Shown in pieces: positions 6,105 through 10,243 of a stretch of DNA of 10,243 nucleotides. Position numbers and translations under genes: made by a program. The notes beneath the pieces were generated by a model. That model saw only the letters and a program-made list of their open reading frames with translations, did not search any database and had not been told where the DNA came from. Location of the stretch: contig DATHOA010000073.1 in NCBI GenBank assembly GCA_035485475.1, positions 1 to 10,243 on the forward strand. Reading direction: 5' to 3'. Source of the DNA: DAIDKA01 sp035485475 (GTDB lineage: Bacteria > Pseudomonadota > Gammaproteobacteria > Steroidobacterales > Steroidobacteraceae). The stretch's first letter is position 1. Every line of letters begins with the position of its first letter.

Positions 6105-6640
6105 AGCGATTTTCCCGACCTGAATCCGATGCCGCTGCCGAGGCCGATGCCGAACCGCTCTTTGACGGTCCGAGCAAGAGTGTGCTCAAGCGTGAGGCCC
6201 ACCGCGCCCAGGCGTTGGGCGAGCAGCTGATTGCGCTCAAGGACTCGGAGTTGGTGGCGCTGGAGTTGCCCGAAGCGCTGTACGAGGCGATCGTGGCCGC
6301 CCGCAGCATCAACAGCCGCGGCGGCGGCACCCGGCAGCGACAGTACATCGGCAAGCTGATGCGTGACATTGACCTGACCCGGGTGCGCGAGACCCTGGGC
6401 GCGAAGGCCGCGAAGGCGGCACTGGAGGCCCAGCGTTTCCAGCGCGTCGAGAACTGGCGCGCGCGCTTGATGGATGCAGGTCCGTCAGCCCTGGCGGCAC
6501 TGCGCACGGCATACCCGACACTGGATGAGGCGCAGTGGCTCGAGCGCATCGCCGCGGCCCGGACCGAACGGGAGCGCACCGGCGCCACGGGGGCCGCGGC
6601 CCGCGAGCTCTTCAGGGCTTTGCGCGAAGTGCTGGAATAG
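6101..6640 (+). CDS. yjgA: YjgA/DarP (DUF615), 50S ribosomal subunit maturation factor
   Basis: 179-residue, helix-rich, charged cytoplasmic protein. The E. coli homologue YjgA (renamed DarP) binds late 50S precursors and promotes maturation of the peptidyl-transferase region. Matching stretches are SKSVLKREA (26-34; E. coli SKSEIKRDA), RQRQYIGKLMRDID (78-91), FQRVENWRARLMDAG (113-127) and the C-terminal ARELFRALRE (167-176). It has the expected size, with an acidic variable N-terminus. The start is GTG at 6101; an in-frame TAG at 6077-6079 and the absence of any other start codon between them leave little choice. The ribosome binding sequence AAGGAG is 12 bases away, longer than usual. Divergent pairing with pmbA supports the identity. 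Confidence 0.93.
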   Translation: MKRFSRPESDAAAEADAEPLFDGPSKSVLKREAHRAQALGEQLIALKDSELVALELPEALYEAIVAARSINSRGGGTRQRQYIGKLMRDIDLTRVRETLGAKAAKAALEAQRFQRVENWRARLMDAGPSALAALRTAYPTLDEAQWLERIAAARTERERTGATGAAARELFRALREVLE

Positions 6641-6659
6641 GCGCATTCAGGCCCTCCTC

Positions 6660-6668
6660 GGCTACAAT
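6660..6668 (+). promoter_or_regulatory. Candidate purE -10 element
   Basis: GGCTACAAT contains TACAAT (6663-6668), one mismatch from TATAAT, in the 75-bp gap between yjgA and purE. A transcript would start near 6675, giving a leader of about 40 nt. No good -35 lies 16-18 bases upstream (6639-6646 is GC-rich), so an activator or an extended element would be needed. Confidence 0.4.
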
Positions 6669-6682
6669 GCCCGATTGCGGAT

Positions 6683-6698
6683 GGGGCCTGGCGGCCCT
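6683..6698 (+). repeat. GC-rich hairpin in the purE leader
   Basis: GGGGCC, TGGC, GGCCCT folds into a 5-bp GC stem plus a G-T pair with a 4-base loop, followed by TTTC. It sits just 3 bases before the AAGGAG ribosome binding site. It could terminate read-through from yjgA or influence translation of purE. The T-run is too short for a confident terminator. Confidence 0.3.
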
Positions 6699-6715
6699 TT
6701 CAAGGAGCTAAGACC

Positions 6716-7213
6716 GTGTCAGCGTGGGTCGGCATCATCATGGGCTCGACTTCCGATTGGGAGACGATGCGTCCGGCCGCGGAAGTGCTCGAGGCGCTGG
6801 GCGTGCCGCACGAGGTTCGCGTCGTGTCGGCGCACCGCACGCCGGACCTGCTGTTTGAATATGCCGCCAGCGCGCGCGCACGTGGGCTTGAGGCGATCAT
6901 CGCCGGAGCCGGCGGCGCGGCGCACCTGCCCGGCATGACGGCGGCCAAGACCAGCCTGCCCGTGCTGGGCGTGCCGGTGCAGTCGAAAGCCCTGAACGGC
7001 CTGGATTCCTTGCTGTCAATCGTGCAGATGCCCGCCGGAATTCCGGTCGCCACCTTCGCGATAGGCACCGCCGGGGCGACCAATGCGGCATTGCTGGCCG
7101 CCGCGATCATCGCCAACCGGCACCCGGAAGTACTGCCGCGGCTGGAAGAATTCCGCGACAAGCAGACCGCCCGGGTGCTCGAGCACCCCGACCCGCGCAT
7201 CAGCACCCCATGA
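6716..7213 (+). CDS. purE: N5-carboxyaminoimidazole ribonucleotide mutase
   Basis: 165-residue class I PurE, a cytoplasmic octamer in known homologues. It moves the carboxylate of N5-CAIR from nitrogen to carbon to give CAIR in IMP synthesis. Signatures are MGSTSDW (9-15), SAHRTPD (38-44, with the catalytic histidine H40), AGAGGAAHLPGMTA (63-76) and PVLGVPVQSKAL (82-93). The presence of purK directly downstream confirms the bacterial two-step route. The start is GTG at 6716, eight bases after a good AAGGAG (6702-6707). The last four bases, ATGA, overlap the purK start, so translation of the two is coupled. Confidence 0.97.
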   Translation: MSAWVGIIMGSTSDWETMRPAAEVLEALGVPHEVRVVSAHRTPDLLFEYAASARARGLEAIIAGAGGAAHLPGMTAAKTSLPVLGVPVQSKALNGLDSLLSIVQMPAGIPVATFAIGTAGATNAALLAAAIIANRHPEVLPRLEEFRDKQTARVLEHPDPRISTP

Positions 7214-8310
7214 CCGTCGGCATCGTCGGTGCCGGCCAGTTGGGCCGCATGATGGCTCTGGCCGGCTACCCCCTGGGGCTGGACTTTCTGTTTCTGGATC
7301 CGGCCGAGCAGCCGCCGGCGGCGCAGCTCGCGCCGGTGTTGAAGAGCGCATTCACGAACGATGACGCCCTGGGAACTCTCGCCGGTCGCTGCGAGGTCGT
7401 GACCATCGACTGGGAAAACATTTCGGTCGAGGCGTTGCGCAAACTCGGCCGCGAGACGCGCGTGAGCCCGCCGCTGCGCGCCATCGCGACGGCACAGGAC
7501 CGGGTACGCGAGAAGCGCTTGTTTGAAAAGTTGGCGATCACGACCACGCGCTGGCGCGCTGTCAGCAGTCGCCGCCAATTGGATTCGGCCATTGCTGACA
7601 TCGGCCTGCCCGGCGTGCTGAAGACGCGGCGCATGGGCTATGATGGCAAGGGTCAGGCCGTACTGCGCACCGCGGCCGACGTCGACCGGGGCTGGACGTT
7701 GTTGGGGCAGGTCCCATTGCTGTACGAGGAGCTGGTGCCGTTTGATCTGGAAGTGTCCGTCATTGGCGTGCGCGGCCGCAGCGGTGAGTCCCAGGTCTAT
7801 CCGCTCAATCACAATGTGCACTCCGGAGGCATTCTCAGACTCACCCGGGCGCCCTACGGCAATGCGCGGCTGAACCGCCTCGCCCGCCAGCATGTCCTGG
7901 CCGTGATGGAGCATTTTCGTTATGTCGGAGTTCTGACCATCGAGTTTTTTGTGCGCGGCGGACGCCTGGTGGCCAACGAAATGGCCCCTCGGGTGCACAA
8001 CTCGGGACACTGGACCATCGAAGGTGCGGTGACGAGCCAGTTTGAGAACCATCTGCGGGCGATTCTGGGACTACCCCTGGGCGACGCCCGCGCCAAAGGC
8101 TACAGCGCCATGATCAACCTGATCGGCGCCATGCCGGGGCGTGCGGCGCTCCTGCGCCATCCCGGCGTGCATCTGCACGACTATGCGAAGGAACCACGAC
8201 CGGGTCGCAAGCTGGGGCATCTGACCGTGGTAGAGGACGATGCGGGCCGCTGCGAGCGACAGGCGCGGCGGCTGCTAGCCGAATTGGCCCCGGAGATACA
8301 CATCCCATAG
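7210..8310 (+). CDS. purK: N5-carboxyaminoimidazole ribonucleotide synthase
   Basis: 366-residue ATP-grasp enzyme that uses ATP and bicarbonate to convert AIR to N5-CAIR, the substrate of PurE. It has an N-terminal nucleotide-like fold with VGIVGAGQLGRMMALAGYP (3-21) and an ATP-grasp core with LKTRRMGYDGKGQ (137-149). YPLNHNVHSGGIL (197-209) and ANEMAPRVHNSGHWT (255-269) supply the catalytic and metal/ATP-binding residues. A C-terminal strand domain follows, with HLHDYAKEPRPGRKLGH (321-337). Its length is typical. The ATG at 7210 overlaps the purE stop. The ExeA-like gene starts 12 bases after its stop, so the three probably share a transcript. Confidence 0.97.
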   Translation: MTVGIVGAGQLGRMMALAGYPLGLDFLFLDPAEQPPAAQLAPVLKSAFTNDDALGTLAGRCEVVTIDWENISVEALRKLGRETRVSPPLRAIATAQDRVREKRLFEKLAITTTRWRAVSSRRQLDSAIADIGLPGVLKTRRMGYDGKGQAVLRTAADVDRGWTLLGQVPLLYEELVPFDLEVSVIGVRGRSGESQVYPLNHNVHSGGILRLTRAPYGNARLNRLARQHVLAVMEHFRYVGVLTIEFFVRGGRLVANEMAPRVHNSGHWTIEGAVTSQFENHLRAILGLPLGDARAKGYSAMINLIGAMPGRAALLRHPGVHLHDYAKEPRPGRKLGHLTVVEDDAGRCERQARRLLAELAPEIHIP

Positions 8311-8322
8311 AATCGGGACCAT

Positions 8323-9699
8323 ATGTACCTTGAATTGTTCAAACTTCAGGAATTGCCGTTCCGCCTCAGCCCGGACCCGCAATTCCTTTACCTGAGCAAA
8401 CAGCATGCGCGCGCCAAGGCGTACATGGAGTCGACGATCTGGTTCACCGACGGGTTCGTGGTGATCACCGGAGAGATCGGCTCGGGCAAGACCACGCTCA
8501 TCGAATCGTTCCTGCAGGAAGTCCAGCGCGATGTGGTCGTCGCCCAGATCGGCCAGACCCAGGTCTCCGTGATCTCGTTCCTGCAGGCGGTGCTGGTGCA
8601 GTTCGGGTTCTCGCCGTTCAAGATGAAGAAGGCCGAGCTGATCGCCACGCTCAACAATTTCCTGGTCGAGCAGTATGCTGCCGGGCGCAAGGTGCTGCTG
8701 ATCGTCGATGAAGCGCAGAACCTCTCGCAGAAGGTGCTGGAGGAAATCCGCATGCTCTCCGGTGTCGAGACCACCAAGGAGAAGGTGCTGCGGATCATCC
8801 TGGCCGGTCAGCCCGAACTCAATCAGAAGCTCAATGCCCCGGAGCTGGTGCAGCTCGTACAACGCATCCGCTTGCGCTTCCATCTGGGCACACTCTCGGC
8901 CGCTGAGATGCAAGCCTATATTCATCACCGGCTCGAAGTGGCCGGCGCGGGTGATCGGCAGATATTCGCCGATGACACCTATGCGGAGATCTTTCGCTAT
9001 ACCAGCGGTGTACCGCGGCTGGTCAATACGCTGTGCGACACGGCCATGCTCGCCGCCTTCGGCCAGGACCGCGACCATGTCCTGATCGCGGACGTCAATA
9101 CTTCGATCCAGGAGTTGGGCTGGAACAAGCCGCAGGCTCAACCCAACCCGGATGGCGTCGCACCCGCTGCGAACGCCGAGCGCACGGCGAACTTCGCCGG
9201 CACGCAGCGCGCGACTCACCACGACGGCCGCGATGCGCTCATCGACACGGCCAGTGACGGCCTTACCGGACCGGTGGGGCGCGTGATCGTGGTGACCGAG
9301 GGACGCACCACCCAGGAGCTGCCCTTGAGTGTCGGGCGCGTCATCATCGGCCGCACCGCCGACAACGACATTCAGGTGGACAGCCGCTTCGTGAGTCGGC
9401 ATCACTGTCAGATCATCACCGGCGCCGAAGGCAGTGTGATCGAGGATCTCAACAGCACCAATGGCATCTTCGTGCAGGGGCGGCGCGTGCGCCGCTACAA
9501 CCTCAACGATGGCGATATCGTCGTCATCGGCAAGCACGAAATCATGTACGTCGATGAACGCCTGGCGCGGGCGCGCCTGAACTCATCGGATGGCGCGGTC
9601 CGGGAGGGTACGGCCCGCGTGCCGACGCTGGAGAAGCCTGCCGGCGACCATGCCCATACCACCGTGCTGGACCCGACCGAGCACGCCGCCGACGGCTAG
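8323..9699 (+). CDS. ExeA/GspA-type AAA ATPase with C-terminal FHA domain
   Basis: 458-residue protein, predicted cytoplasmic. Residues 1-270 are an ExeA-type AAA ATPase: the family opening YLELFKLQELPFRLSPDPQ (2-20), Walker A GEIGSGKTT (50-58), Walker B LLIVDEAQN (125-133), ILAGQPEL (159-166), RIRLRF (181-186) and SGVPRLVNTLCD (228-239). ExeA proteins help assemble type II secretion or exopolysaccharide machinery and have a membrane span and peptidoglycan-binding domain after the ATPase. Here there is no membrane span. A low-complexity linker (270-315) leads to an FHA domain (about 318-411) with IGRTADNDI (342-350), SRHH (358-361) and LNSTNGIFV (376-384). All three phosphothreonine-contact positions (R344, S358, N380) are present. 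A 47-residue tail ends in HTTVLDPT. The ATG at 8323 is weakly preceded by GGGA (8315-8318). It is the third gene after purEK, and its stop overlaps the stop of the convergent 93-residue gene. The partner, kinase and exact role are unknown. Confidence 0.9.
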   Translation: MYLELFKLQELPFRLSPDPQFLYLSKQHARAKAYMESTIWFTDGFVVITGEIGSGKTTLIESFLQEVQRDVVVAQIGQTQVSVISFLQAVLVQFGFSPFKMKKAELIATLNNFLVEQYAAGRKVLLIVDEAQNLSQKVLEEIRMLSGVETTKEKVLRIILAGQPELNQKLNAPELVQLVQRIRLRFHLGTLSAAEMQAYIHHRLEVAGAGDRQIFADDTYAEIFRYTSGVPRLVNTLCDTAMLAAFGQDRDHVLIADVNTSIQELGWNKPQAQPNPDGVAPAANAERTANFAGTQRATHHDGRDALIDTASDGLTGPVGRVIVVTEGRTTQELPLSVGRVIIGRTADNDIQVDSRFVSRHHCQIITGAEGSVIEDLNSTNGIFVQGRRVRRYNLNDGDIVVIGKHEIMYVDERLARARLNSSDGAVREGTARVPTLEKPAGDHAHTTVLDPTEHAADG

Positions 9700-9977
9700 G
9701 GCGCATCGCTCCCGGGTGGCGGTCGCAATGCCGCGGTGGCCGCATCCAGCGCATCCGGAGCGTCATACTGGGCGCGCAGGCGACGATAGCCACGTCGCCG
9801 CAGCAGCACCACGACGCCTGCCATGAACGCCAGCAACCCCGGCAGTCCCAGGATCAGGCTCATGGCTGAAGAGGTCTGAAAATAGCTGCCGGTCAGCGCC
9901 AGCAGGCCCCCCAGCAGATACGCCCAGGGCAGGCCTTCATAGACCGGACGTGACAACCGGTGGTGAGCAGTGCTCAT
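9696..9977 (-). CDS. Small two-helix membrane protein of unknown function
   Basis: 93 residues. Two hydrophobic helices are predicted at about 17-34 (LPWAYLLGGLLALTGSYF is residues 16-33) and 40-59, separated by a polar turn. An arginine-rich stretch RRRGYRRLR (60-68) follows and should hold the C-terminus in the cytoplasm, then a flexible, proline-containing tail. I do not recognise a named family. The ATG at 9975-9977 is the only start after an in-frame TAA upstream, and no Shine-Dalgarno sequence lies at a usual distance, so translation may depend on the 56-residue gene ending 24 bases upstream. Its stop overlaps that of the FHA-ATPase gene by 4 bp (CTAG). A role with that ATPase is possible but rests on position only. 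Confidence 0.7.
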   Translation of the reverse strand: MSTAHHRLSRPVYEGLPWAYLLGGLLALTGSYFQTSSAMSLILGLPGLLAFMAGVVVLLRRRGYRRLRAQYDAPDALDAATAALRPPPGSDAP

Positions 9978-10001
9978 GGCGCAAGTTTAGTCGCCTCGAG
10001 G

Positions 10002-10172
10002 TCACTCGCGCGAGCGGCCCCGATCCAGGAAGCCGAACATTTTTGAAACCAGCGACGGCTTCCAGCCTTCGACGTGGAAGTCACCGCGGCGGGTCGGAAT
10101 GTGGCGCTGCACCTCGGAGAGCAGCTCCTTGGGAAGGGTCAGTTCGGACTCGGTCCTGGGTTCTGGGGCCAT
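10002..10172 (-). CDS. Small 56-residue protein of unknown function
   Basis: The frame from ATG (10172-10170) to TGA (10004-10002) encodes 56 residues starting MAPEPRTESELTLPKELL and ending in GFLDRGRSRE. A perfect AAGGAAG (minus strand, 10185-10179) lies six bases before the ATG and is one of the best ribosome binding sites in the window. The protein is charged and has no signal peptide or membrane span. It has a likely amphipathic helix (about 14-24) and a conserved-looking aromatic patch (DFHVEGWKPS, 31-40). I recognise no family. It probably shares a transcript with the 93-residue membrane protein downstream. Confidence 0.7.
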   Translation of the reverse strand: MAPEPRTESELTLPKELLSEVQRHIPTRRGDFHVEGWKPSLVSKMFGFLDRGRSRE

Positions 10173-10201
10173 GATTTACTTCCTTTGAGCGGTTCGGGTC
10201 A

Positions 10202-10221
10202 CCGTACGGGGAATACCCCCC
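10202..10221. repeat. Palindromic and hairpin sequence upstream of the 56-residue gene
   Basis: CCGTACGG (10202-10209) is a perfect 8-bp palindrome. Overlapping it, GGGG-AATA-CCCC (10208-10219), extended to six Cs, can form a short GC hairpin. The region lies 30-50 bases before the ATG of the minus-strand gene, where a promoter or operator would sit. No confident promoter hexamers are seen. Confidence 0.25.
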
Positions 10222-10228
10222 GCCAAAG

Positions 10229-10243
10229 TGTGCGAGACATCAC
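10229..10243. promoter_or_regulatory. Candidate Crp-binding site, cut by the window end
   Basis: TGTGC, six bases (GAGACA), then TCAC matches TGTGA-N6-TCACA at eight of the nine positions available; the last base lies outside the window. Its centre is about 64 bases upstream of the ATG of the minus-strand 56-residue gene. This is a much better match than the one at the crp promoter. Confidence 0.35.

Noticed and set aside
6700..8052. Long minus-strand open frame (450 codons) opposite purE and purK
   Set aside because: Both plus-strand genes have full catalytic motifs. The antisense frame shows no recognisable protein and crosses the purE leader.
8275..9537. Long minus-strand open frame (420 codons) opposite the FHA-ATPase gene
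   Set aside because: It is the antisense shadow of a gene with intact Walker and FHA motifs. It has Asp/His/Leu-rich content and no coherent domain.
8323..9699. Calling the ATPase a type II secretion ExeA protein or a PEP-CTERM/XrtA-associated ATPase
   Set aside because: Only the ATPase part matches. The membrane span and peptidoglycan-binding part are missing, and no secretion, exosortase or exopolysaccharide gene is in the window.
9994..10001. CCTCGAGG palindrome between the two small minus-strand genes
   Set aside because: A single 8-bp palindrome in GC-rich DNA, with no partner copy or promoter context, is not enough to call an operator.
1..10243. Mobile element, phage, defence island or CRISPR
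   Set aside because: No transposase, integrase, direct-repeat array or terminal inverted repeats were seen. Most genes are core housekeeping genes.

Overview
The window is about 10.2 kb of GC-rich, densely coding chromosomal DNA from a Gammaproteobacterium. The evidence is a Crp/Vfr-type cAMP receptor, DjlA, PmbA (TldE), YjgA/DarP and the class I PurE plus PurK pair. The long (295-residue) PurC and the UPF0761-type YihY/BrkB protein with a large C-terminal extension suggest a Xanthomonadales/Nevskiales-like lineage (for example Steroidobacteraceae) rather than the enterics. This placement is inferred from protein character alone. No rRNA, tRNA, CRISPR array, insertion sequence or phage gene is visible, and no gene-free stretch exceeds about 110 bases.

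Layout: (1) 107-850 (+) a Crp/Vfr-like regulator with an unusual 35-residue C-terminal tail ending in acidic residues. (2) 857-2368 (-) a djlA-rpe pair converging on crp. An 8-bp inverted repeat spans both stop codons. (3) 2433-4731 (+) purC followed 4 bases later by a YihY-family membrane protein with an Rrf2-like C-terminal domain. purC and djlA diverge from a 64-bp gap with a near-palindromic AT-rich core. (4) 4700-6046 (-) pmbA/tldE, whose 3' end overlaps that of the YihY gene by 32 bp. It diverges from (5) 6101-6640 (+) yjgA/darP. (6) 6716-9699 (+) purE, purK (ATGA overlap) and an ExeA/GspA-type AAA ATPase fused to an FHA domain. (7) 9696-10172 (-) two small genes: a 93-residue membrane protein and, upstream of it, a 56-residue protein with a strong ribosome binding site.

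How the genes work together: purC, purE and purK encode three enzymes of de novo IMP synthesis, which act in succession from AIR to SAICAR, though from two separate transcription units. rpe serves the pentose phosphate and Calvin-type interconversions that feed PRPP synthesis. djlA (DnaK co-chaperone), pmbA (TldD/E protease subunit) and yjgA (50S subunit maturation) are housekeeping proteostasis and ribosome-biogenesis genes. The Crp homologue has weak to good Crp-like sites at its own promoter and, cut by the window end, upstream of the 56-residue gene.

The least ordinary part is the right-hand end. An ATPase of the ExeA family carries a cytoplasmic FHA phosphothreonine-binding domain where ExeA itself has a membrane anchor and peptidoglycan-binding domain. 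It stands next to an unrecognised small two-helix membrane protein and a tiny soluble protein. This is the best candidate for an undescribed module, but its function cannot be read from sequence alone. The rest of the window is largely ordinary core genome.
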